From a bacterium (lineage in GTDB: Bacteria > Myxococcota_A > UBA9160 > SZUA-336): a DNA stretch of 50,657 bases. Within the stretch, counting starts at the first letter, position 1. Each line of letters opens with the position of its first letter. Below the pieces are notes generated by a model. The model was not told the DNA's origin, made no database searches, and saw only the letters and a list, made by a program, of their open reading frames with translations. Of the stretch, positions 16,214 to 24,948 are shown one piece after another. Position numbers and translations under genes: made by a program. Where the stretch lies: the NCBI GenBank assembly GCA_024226335.1, contig JAAELY010000318.1:1-50657 (forward strand), written 5' to 3'.

Positions 16214-17593
16214 ATGCCGGGAAGATTTCACATACGGACCTTCGGTTGTCAGATGAATCAGCACGACGCTGAGAAGATGGCGAATCTGCTGCACCACGAG
16301 GGTTATGCAGCGGTCTCCTCTGTTGATGGCGCAGATGTCGTCTTGATCCACACCTGCTCCGTGCGCGACAAAGCCGAGCAGAAGCTCTATTCGGAGCTTG
16401 GATCCCTGCTGGCCCAGAAGGACGAGCGTCCTGACCTGATCGTCGGCGTGGGCGGTTGTGTGGCGCAACAGGAGGGCGGGGCGCTGCTCAAGCGCTTCCC
16501 GAAACTGGATTTCGTGTTTGGGCCCCAAAACCTGGTGCACCTCCCGTCCATGGTCGAGAGCGCCATCGCCCGCGAGCGCAGCCTGCGAGTCGACTACGAC
16601 GACGATCGCCAGGCCCGCTTCGAATTGCCGGAGCGACACCCGGAGTTTCAGGCCGGCAATTCCGGGCGGGCTTTCGTAACAGTGATGGAGGGTTGCGACC
16701 TTTTCTGCACCTATTGCATCGTACCTGCCACGCGCGGGCGCGAGGTCAGTCGCTCGAGCGAAGAGATCCTGGCCGAGGCGTCGGCGCTGGCCAATCGGGG
16801 TGTCATCGAACTCACGCTGCTCGGGCAGACCGTCAACGCCTACGGTCGCGCGCGCCCGGGTCGGGTCGATGGCGAGTTGCGCTTCGCGACGTTGATCCGG
16901 AGAGTGGCCGAAATCGCCGGTATCGAGCGCGTCCGCTTCACGAGTCCGCATCCGATCTTCATGACCGAGGATCTGATCGGCGCCTACGGCGAGGTTCCCG
17001 AACTCTGCCCGCATATCCATCTGCCCGTGCAGAGCGGATCGACGCGAGTGCTGGAGGCGATGAGTCGACGCTACTCGCGCGAAGACTATCTGCGCACGGC
17101 CGAGGCTCTGCGCACGGCCCGACCGGATCTCGCGATCAGCACCGATCTGATCGTCGGGTTTCCGGGCGAGTCCCGAAGCGAGTTCGAGGAAACGCTGAGC
17201 CTTGTGTCAGAAGTCCGTTTCGTGGATAGCTATTCCTTCAAGTACTCAGAACGTCCAGGGACACCGGCCCAGCGCCGCGGCCTCCAGTCTGTCGAGCCCG
17301 ACGAAGCTCAGGACCGGCTCGAGCGGCTTCAGGCTCTGCAAAAGCGTCTGACCCTGGAGGCTCACCAGGCGCGAGTTGGCTCACGCACCACCGTACTGGT
17401 CGACGGCGCCAGTCGGCGAGGCGGGGAACGACGACAGGGGCGCGATCCGTACAATCGCGTCGTCAACTTCACCGCCACGAGCCCAATGGTTCGCGGGGTT
17501 CTATGCGACATCGACGTCACCGCAGCCACGCCGCACTCGCTGCTCGGAGTGGCGGAAGGGGATTGCGCCAGCGGTTCACTTCCGTTGCGTTAG
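16214..17593 (+). CDS. miaB: tRNA-2-methylthio-N6-dimethylallyladenosine synthase MiaB
   Basis: This radical-SAM methylthiotransferase modifies A37 of tRNAs reading UNN codons. The 459-residue protein has the three MiaB domains. The N-terminal domain holds the auxiliary cluster cysteines (FGCQMN near C12, HTCSVRDKA, and GGCVAQ). The radical SAM core has C-x3-C-x2-C in GCDLFCTYC and LGQTVNAYG. The C-terminal TRAM domain has the RGxDPYNRVVNF-type segment. The HTCSVRDKAEQK signature separates MiaB from MtaB and RimO. It precedes the signalling cluster, whose first gene starts 113 bases beyond the miaB stop, so co-transcription is possible. Length is normal. Confidence 0.95.
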   Translation: MPGRFHIRTFGCQMNQHDAEKMANLLHHEGYAAVSSVDGADVVLIHTCSVRDKAEQKLYSELGSLLAQKDERPDLIVGVGGCVAQQEGGALLKRFPKLDFVFGPQNLVHLPSMVESAIARERSLRVDYDDDRQARFELPERHPEFQAGNSGRAFVTVMEGCDLFCTYCIVPATRGREVSRSSEEILAEASALANRGVIELTLLGQTVNAYGRARPGRVDGELRFATLIRRVAEIAGIERVRFTSPHPIFMTEDLIGAYGEVPELCPHIHLPVQSGSTRVLEAMSRRYSREDYLRTAEALRTARPDLAISTDLIVGFPGESRSEFEETLSLVSEVRFVDSYSFKYSERPGTPAQRRGLQSVEPDEAQDRLERLQALQKRLTLEAHQARVGSRTTVLVDGASRRGGERRQGRDPYNRVVNFTATSPMVRGVLCDIDVTAATPHSLLGVAEGDCASGSLPLR

Positions 17594-17706
17594 AACGCCG
17601 GTGCAACTCGGGTAGGAAAGCCGCACCGAGCGCGAAAGAATTCCCCGCGCGGTCCGAAAAGACAGGGGCAGGGCCGTGTCCTCTCTCCGCGGCCCGGGGA
17701 GAATCT

Positions 17707-19518
17707 TTGGCTGCCAAGGCGCGAATCCTCGCGATCGACGATCAGCTCTATTTTCGGAACTTCCTCGAAGGCCTTCTCGGTGAGGAGGGTTACGAGGTCT
17801 GTTCCGCGGACGGACAGGCGACCGCTCGGGCTCTGCTCGAGCGGCAGGGCCCTTTCGATCTGGTGATCCTGGACCTGGTCATGCCCGAGGGCGAACCGAA
17901 CGCGTTCATCCGGGAGATGCGCGAGCGCTTCCCCGATCTGGTCGTGTTCGCCGTGACCGGCGCGGGCGACGCCAATCGAGTGCCCGAGGCCATGAAGGCC
18001 GGCGCTGCGCACTATCTTCAAAAGCCGATCGGTCGCGAGTCGCTGCTTCAGGCCGTCGGCAATGCGCTGGAGCAGCGCAAGACACACACCGACATGGACC
18101 GGCTGCTGACCGAGAATCTGGAGTTCATGGGCCGCGTTTCGCTGATCGAGCGCGCTCTCGGTCTTCTGGCGCTGCGTACTTCAGAGGAGACGGCACAGGC
18201 CCTGCTCGAGCAGTTGTGTCTGGAAAGCGCCGCGCAAGACGGAGTTCTTTGGGTCAAGCGCGGCGCCGAAGGTGCGTTTGTGCGGGCCTGCACGCGGGGA
18301 CAGCTCAACGGCGAGTACGAGCCCGAGCACTGGCCAGGGCAGCCTCAGAGCGTCGACCAGGAGCTGCGCTCCGGTCGCGGCGTTCTCGATCCACCGCCGG
18401 GCGAAGGAGCGGAGACGCGCTGTGCCGAGCGCCTCTACGTGCCGTGCTATCGCGCGGGCCGCCTGACGGGTATTGCGCGGCTGTCCCGCCGCGCGGCCGG
18501 AGGCTTCGGGGTTCGGGAACTCGATGCCTGCACCAAACTCGGTGAGGTCGGGGCTCTCGCGCTCGAGAAGGCCTCGGAATTCGAGCGCCTGCGCGTGGCC
18601 AGTTTCAGGGAAGCCGCCACGGGTCTGCCGGGTCGGACCTTTTTCGATGAGGTAGCCCAGATCGAAGTCTACAAGGCGCACCGCTTTGGTCGGCGTCTGT
18701 CTATTCTGTCGGTGGCTCTGGAGGGCTTTGACCCGGTGACGGGCCAGGAGGTACTGCCTGCTCTGGTCTCCGCGGTGAAGCGGACACTGCGCAGTACCGA
18801 CGTCCTGACCAGTGAGAACTCCCGGCGCTTCTGGATCCTGGTGACCGACACCGATCCCCTGGGGGGAGTGGTGCTCAAGCGCCGCATTGCCCAGCGCCTG
18901 GCCGACGTCTTTGCTGAGTCTGGCGTGGACGCCAAGCCCACGGTCGGAGTGGCCAGCTATCCAGTCGATGGCGAAACTTTCGAAAACCTGCTCGCCGCAG
19001 CCGGGGCGGGCGCGACCGCTGAACGCGAGAGCATCGTGCACACGCTGGGCATTCGCGCGAATACGCCCCTGGCCGAGATCGGTGAACGAGTGCTCGCGCA
19101 GGCTCCCTGGATGCCGCCGGAGTTCATTCCCGAAACCGCGGAACTGCTGATTGGCGAGTTGACCTGTCGCCCCCGCGATCGCGGCCTGCTCTTCCTGGCC
19201 CCCGGGCGCGAGCGCAGCGCATTCATGGCGCCTCTGACCTTCCTCGGCGACACCGAGACCGCCACCGACGTATTCATCGCCACCGATGGCGACACGATTC
19301 CGAACGGCCCGTCCGTGACCGGCCTGCCGCTTCCGCCCGACGTTTCGGTCGAGACGACCTGGGTGGTGCGGTACGGAGAGGGGCCGCCCTATGCCCTGGT
19401 GGCAGGGGCGCGTCGCAGCGACGGCGCTCGCCCGGTCTTCCACTCCTCCGATCCCGTGCTCGTGGAGCACATGACCTTCCGACTCCGGACGGAAGTCGGT
19501 TTCGGGGTGAGGGTCTAG
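17707..19518 (+). CDS. Response regulator with degenerate GGDEF domain
   Basis: The 603-residue protein begins with a canonical receiver domain (acidic pair D11 D12, phosphoacceptor D56 in LDLVMP, K106 in LQKP). A GAF-like region (about 150-300), a degenerate GGDEF-like domain (about 305-440) and a further unassigned C-terminal domain of about 150 residues follow. The GGDEF-like part retains ATGLPGRTFFDE but has NSRRF where an active diguanylate cyclase has GGDEF, so c-di-GMP synthesis is unlikely; it may bind a nucleotide or protein instead. The start is taken as TTG 17707, which has GGGGAGAA just upstream; the frame stays open further 5' into miaB but without family similarity. No DNA-binding output domain is seen. 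The gene runs straight into the PATAN gene, 1 nt apart. Confidence 0.8.
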   Translation: MAAKARILAIDDQLYFRNFLEGLLGEEGYEVCSADGQATARALLERQGPFDLVILDLVMPEGEPNAFIREMRERFPDLVVFAVTGAGDANRVPEAMKAGAAHYLQKPIGRESLLQAVGNALEQRKTHTDMDRLLTENLEFMGRVSLIERALGLLALRTSEETAQALLEQLCLESAAQDGVLWVKRGAEGAFVRACTRGQLNGEYEPEHWPGQPQSVDQELRSGRGVLDPPPGEGAETRCAERLYVPCYRAGRLTGIARLSRRAAGGFGVRELDACTKLGEVGALALEKASEFERLRVASFREAATGLPGRTFFDEVAQIEVYKAHRFGRRLSILSVALEGFDPVTGQEVLPALVSAVKRTLRSTDVLTSENSRRFWILVTDTDPLGGVVLKRRIAQRLADVFAESGVDAKPTVGVASYPVDGETFENLLAAAGAGATAERESIVHTLGIRANTPLAEIGERVLAQAPWMPPEFIPETAELLIGELTCRPRDRGLLFLAPGRERSAFMAPLTFLGDTETATDVFIATDGDTIPNGPSVTGLPLPPDVSVETTWVVRYGEGPPYALVAGARRSDGARPVFHSSDPVLVEHMTFRLRTEVGFGVRV

Positions 19519-19519
19519 C

Positions 19520-21061
19520 GTGCGTGCACTGATAGCCGATCACGATCCGATTCGTTTCAAGGGCATCGCCGATGCGTGTATCGCCCGCGGACACCTGGTC
19601 GAACGGGCCACTCACGGGGCGGCGGCGCTCGAGATCGCGCTCGAGAGGATTCCCGATATCGTCATCTGCCCGATCGACCTGTCCGTGATCGACGGTTACC
19701 GGCTGTCGCAGATTCTGCGCGGCAATCCGCGCACACGCGCGACCAGCTTTATCTTCCTGGTCAACGACGAACTCGACGCGCCCATGACGATGGATTCGCG
19801 CGACGCCACGGTCGTCAGCCCCTGGCATCCCGAAGACGTGCTCGATCACATTTCCGCCGTGCTCGAGCGCACTCAGCGCTTCGGCGAGATGCGCACCCAC
19901 ACCGAGATCGAGGGCAAGCTCTCGCAGATCGGCGTCGTCGATCTGCTGCAGATCTTCCAGATGAACTCGAACAGTGGAACCCTGCGAATCGTACGTCCGA
20001 ACATGCCGGTCGCCGCCCACATCGTCGTGCACAAGGGGCAGGTCGCCGATGCCGTGATCCCGCTGGCCGATGGCAGCGGCGTCGTGGGTGAGAAGGCCCT
20101 GTACCGCTTGTTGGCCTGGACCGAAGGTCGCTTCGAATTCCTGCCCGGTGACGTCTCTGACTCCGATCGAATCGACAAGCCGACGCGCGTCCTGCTGATG
20201 GAGGGCATGCGGCAAAAAGACGAGTGGGACAAGCTGCAGCGCGACATGCCCGGGCCCGATACGCGCCTTCGTCTGGCCGTACTGCGGACGGAGATCCCCT
20301 CGGTGAGTCACCCCCTGACGCGCGAAGTGATCGACGCGGTTGAGGCGTACCATCGCGTGGATCAGGTCGTCGACCACTGCGGATTTCCCGACTACCAGGT
20401 CATGCGAGTGCTGGCCGACCTGCTGGCTCAGGGCCGGCTCGCCGTCGACACGGGGAGTTCGCTCGACGGAACCTACGATCCGAGCCTGCCCTCGCTCTTC
20501 ACCGATGCCCAGATCCGGCGCATGAAGGAATGGGCCGCGGCCCAACGACCCCGCGGCGGCTCGATCCTGAAGGTGCCTGTGGCCAGTGGAGATCGGGCGC
20601 TGGTGCTCAGCTTTATCGAAGCCCTCGAGCAACACTCGAACTTTCAGGTCGAGGCGCGTCTGAAGCGGGACCCGGAGCGCTTTGGCCGCCTGGGTCCGCT
20701 GGGACACATGCTGCTCGAAGACGGGCTGAGTCTGCGCTTCATCTCGATTCCCGCCGAGCCGGTCTACGCACCGCTCTGGGACGTCGCCGCCTACTCGATG
20801 CTCGGGGCGATCGTGCTACCGGCCGGTGCCTTCGGCGCCGCCCTCGAAGAAACCGAGGCGGTGTTCTCCGCTCTGACCCGGCGTCAGCCGGGTGCGGTCG
20901 TACATCTCCTGATTTCGGATCCGCCCGGGGCCGCACTCTCCGAGACCGCGCGCCAGCAACTCGAGCATCTCGACGGCGGCAGCTTCTTTGTATTTCCCAC
21001 GACCTCGCCCAGAGAGCGGCGCAGCGCCCTGCGCAATGCGTTTGCCCGGTTGGTGCCGTGA
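19520..21061 (+). CDS. Pseudo-receiver and PATAN (DUF4388) domain protein
   Basis: The 513-residue protein has a receiver-like domain (1-115), a PATAN/DUF4388 domain (about 125-240, GKLSQIGVVDLLQIFQMN then SGTLRI) and a C-terminal alpha/beta region. The receiver lacks key residues: the position of the phosphoacceptor Asp is P51 (IVICPIDLS) and the conserved Lys is S100 (VVSPWHP). It should therefore not be phosphorylated in the normal way. The C-terminal region (about 350-513, starting LKVPVASGDRALVLSFIEAL) has the layout of a small GTPase start with the P-loop glycine and lysine lost; calling it a pseudo-GTPase is inference. GTG 19520 lies 1 nt after the previous stop, and the stop overlaps the next start, so the three genes form one unit. 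Confidence 0.82.
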   Translation: MRALIADHDPIRFKGIADACIARGHLVERATHGAAALEIALERIPDIVICPIDLSVIDGYRLSQILRGNPRTRATSFIFLVNDELDAPMTMDSRDATVVSPWHPEDVLDHISAVLERTQRFGEMRTHTEIEGKLSQIGVVDLLQIFQMNSNSGTLRIVRPNMPVAAHIVVHKGQVADAVIPLADGSGVVGEKALYRLLAWTEGRFEFLPGDVSDSDRIDKPTRVLLMEGMRQKDEWDKLQRDMPGPDTRLRLAVLRTEIPSVSHPLTREVIDAVEAYHRVDQVVDHCGFPDYQVMRVLADLLAQGRLAVDTGSSLDGTYDPSLPSLFTDAQIRRMKEWAAAQRPRGGSILKVPVASGDRALVLSFIEALEQHSNFQVEARLKRDPERFGRLGPLGHMLLEDGLSLRFISIPAEPVYAPLWDVAAYSMLGAIVLPAGAFGAALEETEAVFSALTRRQPGAVVHLLISDPPGAALSETARQQLEHLDGGSFFVFPTTSPRERRSALRNAFARLVP

Positions 21062-21495
21062 AAAAAGCCCTCGATGTCTTCGATCTGCTCCGCGAGTTGA
21101 GCGCCGACGACCGGGAGGAACTCGCGGAATTCGTCGAAGAGCGCGAACTGGACGAGGGTTCGTTGCTGTTCCAGTCGGGCCAGGCGGCCGACGAGATGTT
21201 CTTCCTGATCGACGGAGTCTTGCGCATCGAGTCGGAAAGGCGGGTCCTGGGCCATCTCGTGGCGGGTGAGGTACTGGGGGCCGTGAGTCTGGTACAGATC
21301 AGTCGCCGCGAATGTGATGCCGTCGCGCAGCAGCCGTGTCGGATCGGCTCTCTCAGCAGAGAGAGCTACCTGCGCCTGCGAGCTGATTTTCCGAGCGCGG
21401 CTCTCGCCCTTCTTGAAGGCGTCCTGCGCTCGCTCTCGGGCCATGTTCGAACCGTACTGGCCGATCGGAGAGACAAGGCGGCCACGTCCGACTGA
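21058..21495 (+). CDS. Cyclic-nucleotide-binding (Crp-like) domain protein without HTH
   Basis: The 145-residue protein is essentially one cNMP-binding beta-barrel domain: FDLLRELSADDREELAEFVE, then GSLLFQSGQAADEMFFLIDG and VLGHLVAGEVLGAVSLV. It has no helix-turn-helix, so it is a ligand- or protein-binding module, not a transcription factor. The phosphate-binding cassette (GEVLGAVSLV) lacks the usual Arg that contacts the cyclic phosphate, so true cAMP/cGMP binding is uncertain. The start is GTG 21058, overlapping the previous stop by 4 nt (GTGA), which implies translational coupling with the PATAN protein. It closes the signalling cluster; the guaB promoter follows. Confidence 0.82.
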   Translation: MKKALDVFDLLRELSADDREELAEFVEERELDEGSLLFQSGQAADEMFFLIDGVLRIESERRVLGHLVAGEVLGAVSLVQISRRECDAVAQQPCRIGSLSRESYLRLRADFPSAALALLEGVLRSLSGHVRTVLADRRDKAATSD

Positions 21496-21557
21496 GGACT
21501 CCAGCCGAGCCAGCCCTGGCGCCGGCTTCAGCGTCGAGGAATCCATCGCACGCCACC

Positions 21558-21586
21558 TTGACGAGTAGGTGCTTCACGCCTATCTT
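21558..21586 (+). promoter_or_regulatory. Promoter of guaBA
   Basis: A -35 TTGACG (21558-21563) and a -10 TATCTT (21581-21586) are separated by 17 nt. The predicted start near 21593 gives a leader of about 20 nt with GGGAGGGG before the GTG start of guaB. Confidence 0.65.
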
Positions 21587-21614
21587 GCGCTGCCACTTCT
21601 GAACCGGGAGGGGC

Positions 21615-23084
21615 GTGTTGGAGCAAGCCCGAATCAAAGACGGGCTCACATTCGATGACGTCCTTCTTGTGCCTGGTGCATCTTCGGTCCATCCCAACGA
21701 TGTGGATCTGACTTCGAGGATCACCCCGAGCATTCGACTGACCATGCCGCTGGTTTCGTCGCCCATGGACACCGTCACCGAGCACCGCACGGCGATCTGC
21801 ATGGCGCAGGAAGGTGGCATCGGGTTCATCCACAAGAACCTGTCGATCGAGCAGCAGGCGTCCGAGGTCGAAAAGGTCAAGCGTTCCGAATCCGGCTTGA
21901 TCGTCGATCCGATCACGCTCGAGCCCGAGCAGACGATTCAGGACGCACTCGACGTCATGCAGCACCACCGCATTTCCGGGTTGCCGGTCGTGCGGGATGG
22001 AAAGCTCGCCGGCATCGTGACCAATCGCGACCTGCGTTTCGTCAAGAACCTCGACCGTCCGGTGTCGACGATCATGACCAGTGAAGGCCTGATCACCGTC
22101 AAGGTCGGCGTGACGCGCGAACGCGCCATGGATCTTCTGCACGAGAACCGCATCGAGAAGCTCCTGGTTGTCGACGATCACAATAATTTGCGCGGCCTGA
22201 TCACGATCAAGGACATCGAGAAGGCCCAACAGTATCCCAACGCCAGCAAGGACGGTCTGGGGCGCCTGCTGGTCGGCTCGGCGGTCGGCGTCGCCGCGGA
22301 TCGCCTGGAGCGCGCCGAGTCGCTGATCGCAGCAGGCTCCGACGTCTTGCTGGTCGATAGCTCGCATGGACACGCCGAAGCGGTATTGCGCGCGATCGAA
22401 GAACTGCACGTCGAGTTCCCCGATATCGAGATCATCGGAGGCAATGTCGCGACCGCAGAGGGCGCGGAGGCGCTGGTCAAATCGCATGTTTCCGCGGTTC
22501 GCTGCGGTGTGGGGCCCGGCTCGATCTGCACCACGCGGATCGTCGCCGGTGTGGGAGTACCGCAGCTCAGCGCAGTGCTGGAAGCAGCGGAAGTCTGCCA
22601 GCGTCACGGCATTCCCCTGATTTCCGACGGTGGAATCAAGTATTCCGGAGACATCACCAAAGCACTGGCAGCGGGCGCCGATACGGTCATGATCGGCTCG
22701 CTGTTTGCCGGGACGGATGAGAGTCCGGGCGATGTGGTTCTGCACCAGGGCCGTTCCTACAAGGTCTACCGCGCGATGGGATCGCTCTCTGCGATGCGCC
22801 AGGGCAGTCGCGATCGCTACTTCCAGGAAGACGTGGACAATGCAGCGAAGCTGGTGCCAGAAGGAGTCGAGGCGCGCGTGCCGCACCGGGGTCTGCTAGG
22901 CAACTCGTTGTATCAGCTACTCGGTGGCGTGCGCTCGGGCATGGGCCTGGTGGGTGCGGCCAATCTCGAAGAACTGCGAACCAAGAGCCACTTCGTGAAG
23001 ATCACCGCTGCGGGCCTGCGCGAGTCGCACCCGCACGATGTGATCATCACCGAGGAGCCTCCCAACTACTGGCTCGAGAAGTAG
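21615..23084 (+). CDS. guaB: IMP dehydrogenase
   Basis: This 489-residue enzyme oxidises IMP to XMP with NAD+, the committed step of GMP synthesis. The N-terminal part is the TIM barrel start ([11 protein letters not shown]). Two CBS domains are inserted at about 95-205 ([17 protein letters not shown] and [15 protein letters not shown]). The catalytic loop is [13 protein letters not shown], with the nucleophilic cysteine, and the IMP phosphate site is [10 protein letters not shown]. The start is GTG 21615 with a strong ribosome site. guaA follows with no gap, so the two GMP-forming enzymes share one mRNA. Length and motifs are normal for the bacterial enzyme. Confidence 0.97.
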   Translation: MLEQARIKDGLTFDDVLLVPGASSVHPNDVDLTSRITPSIRLTMPLVSSPMDTVTEHRTAICMAQEGGIGFIHKNLSIEQQASEVEKVKRSESGLIVDPITLEPEQTIQDALDVMQHHRISGLPVVRDGKLAGIVTNRDLRFVKNLDRPVSTIMTSEGLITVKVGVTRERAMDLLHENRIEKLLVVDDHNNLRGLITIKDIEKAQQYPNASKDGLGRLLVGSAVGVAADRLERAESLIAAGSDVLLVDSSHGHAEAVLRAIEELHVEFPDIEIIGGNVATAEGAEALVKSHVSAVRCGVGPGSICTTRIVAGVGVPQLSAVLEAAEVCQRHGIPLISDGGIKYSGDITKALAAGADTVMIGSLFAGTDESPGDVVLHQGRSYKVYRAMGSLSAMRQGSRDRYFQEDVDNAAKLVPEGVEARVPHRGLLGNSLYQLLGGVRSGMGLVGAANLEELRTKSHFVKITAAGLRESHPHDVIITEEPPNYWLEK

Positions 23085-24641
23085 TTGACGGCACCCAGGC
23101 CGGAGTCGGACCGAGTCGTCATCGTCGACTACGGTGGACAGTACACGCAGCTGATCGCGCGCCGCATTCGCGAACACCACGTCTACTGCGAGATCGTGCC
23201 TCCCTGGGTCGAGACCGAGCGCATCGTGCAGGCGAAACCGCAGGCGCTCGTGCTGTCGGGTGGACCGGCCAGCGTGCACCATCCCGACGCCCCGACCGTC
23301 AACGAGGACATCCTGGATCTGGGCATTCCGGTGCTCGGCATCTGCTACGGCATGCATCTGCTCGTGCAACACGCCGGCGGCCTCGTGCAGCCAGCGGACG
23401 AAGCCGAGTACGGTCGCGCCCAGCTCGATCTACAGATCGATGACGATCCGCTGATGGCCGGAGTTCCCCGTTCGAACTCGGTCTGGATGAGTCACGGCGA
23501 CCGCGTCATGCGCATTCCGGATAGCTTCGAAGTCCTGGGTACTTCGGAGAACAGCCCGTTTGCCGCGGTGCGCGACCTCGGCCGACGCTGGTACGGCGTA
23601 CAGTTCCACCCCGAGGTGATGCATACCGAGCACGGTACGCGGATGCTCGGGAACTTCCTCGAGCAGGTCGTCGGACTTTCGGGCAACTGGACGATGGACG
23701 AGTTCATCGAGACCGAGACCCAGGCGTTGCGCGAGCGCATCGGGGACGGTCACGTGATCTGCGGGGCTTCGGGCGGGGTCGACTCGACGGTGGTGGCCGC
23801 GCTGCTCAAGCGAGCGATCGGCGACCGTCTGCACTGCTTCTTTGTCGACAACGGGCTATTGCGGGCGGGCGAAGTCGAAGAGGTCGTCCGCATGTTCCGC
23901 GACGATCTGCAGATTCCGCTAGAAGTCTGTCACGAGTCCAAGCTCTTCCTCGATCGCCTGCGCGGTGTCGAGGATCCCGAACGCAAGCGCATCTCGATTG
24001 GCCACACATTCATCGAAGTCTTCGAGCGGGCGGCCAAACAGGTGAGCGACGCTCGCTTCCTGGCGCAGGGGACCCTGTACCCCGACGTGATCGAGTCGAT
24101 TTCGGTCTGGGGACCTTCGGCCACGATCAAGTCCCATCACAACGTGGGCGGGCTGCCCGAGCGAATGCACCTGGAAGTGGTCGAACCCCTGCGCGAGTTG
24201 TTCAAGGACGAGGCGCGCGAAGTGGCCAAAAAGCTCGGCATCTCCGCCGAGATGACGCGGCGTCATCCATTTCCGGGTCCGGGACTCGCGATCCGCATCG
24301 TCGGAGAGGTCACGCCCGAACGCCTCGAAATGTTGCGCGGAGCCGACACGATCGTCGTGGAAGAGATTCGCGCGGCGGGCCTGTACGACCAGCTCTGGCA
24401 GGCCTTTGCGGTCTTCTTGCCGGTGCGCTCCGTCGGCGTGATGGGAGACGGTCGAACCTACGAGTACGTGATTGCCGTGCGCTGCGTCGGCTCGAATGAC
24501 GCAATGACGGCGGACTGGGCGGAGATTCCCCACGAGGTCCTGTCCAAGATCTCGACTCGCATCATCAACGAGGTCTCGGGGATCAATCGCGTCGTCTACG
24601 ACATTTCTTCGAAACCCCCGGCGACGATCGAGTGGGAGTAG
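23085..24641 (+). CDS. guaA: GMP synthase (glutamine-hydrolysing)
   Basis: The 518-residue enzyme aminates XMP to GMP using glutamine and ATP. The N-terminal class I amidotransferase domain has the nucleophile Cys in GICYGMHLL and the His-Glu pair in FHPEVMHTEHG. The central ATP-pyrophosphatase domain has SGGVDST, and the C-terminal dimerisation domain ends with PPATIEWE, the normal terminus. The start is TTG 23085, the codon directly after the guaB stop. No other in-frame start precedes the conserved VVIVDYGGQ strand, so this unusual start is well supported. Tight abutment suggests translation by re-initiation after guaB. Confidence 0.97.
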   Translation: MTAPRPESDRVVIVDYGGQYTQLIARRIREHHVYCEIVPPWVETERIVQAKPQALVLSGGPASVHHPDAPTVNEDILDLGIPVLGICYGMHLLVQHAGGLVQPADEAEYGRAQLDLQIDDDPLMAGVPRSNSVWMSHGDRVMRIPDSFEVLGTSENSPFAAVRDLGRRWYGVQFHPEVMHTEHGTRMLGNFLEQVVGLSGNWTMDEFIETETQALRERIGDGHVICGASGGVDSTVVAALLKRAIGDRLHCFFVDNGLLRAGEVEEVVRMFRDDLQIPLEVCHESKLFLDRLRGVEDPERKRISIGHTFIEVFERAAKQVSDARFLAQGTLYPDVIESISVWGPSATIKSHHNVGGLPERMHLEVVEPLRELFKDEAREVAKKLGISAEMTRRHPFPGPGLAIRIVGEVTPERLEMLRGADTIVVEEIRAAGLYDQLWQAFAVFLPVRSVGVMGDGRTYEYVIAVRCVGSNDAMTADWAEIPHEVLSKISTRIINEVSGINRVVYDISSKPPATIEWE

Positions 24642-24948
24642 GGCGGGATCTGAGAGCTTCGAACTCCCCGGGGCCGGCGTGACAATCCCTTCGTTCGCTT
24701 CGCTGGTCTGGCGATGGATGAGTCACTGTGGGGTAGGTTGCTTCGCTCTTGACGCTCACTCCGGGAAACGTCACGCCGGACCGGGGGTCGCGTGGCTTGG
24801 GTCTCTCTCTTTTTGCGGGGTCTTCGGCCTTCCGGGGTGAGGATCGGGGCTTCTGAGTGCGCGATCCGGGCGTTCGAGGCTCTCCGGGACCATCCCCCCG
24901 CGCAGGCGCGGGATCCTCACGCTAGACTTGGGGTGACGGGGGTGAGAA
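24642..24948 (+). repeat. Intergenic region with nested inverted repeats before dnaE
   Basis: No gene is visible in these 307 bases. A perfect 10-bp inverted repeat, CCGGCGTGAC (24674-24683) and GTCACGCCGG (24770-24779), encloses 86 bases. Nearer dnaE, GTGAGGATC (24837-24845) can pair with GATCCTCAC (24912-24920). Its inner part can instead pair locally, GGATCG (24841-24846) with CGATCC (24862-24867), so two mutually exclusive folds exist. I see no U-tract terminator for guaA and no convincing dnaE promoter. Confidence 0.5.

Noticed and set aside
20530-21057. Longer start for the cNMP-binding protein
   Set aside because: The extension lies wholly inside the PATAN gene and has no family similarity; GTG 21058 gives the classic 4-nt overlap.
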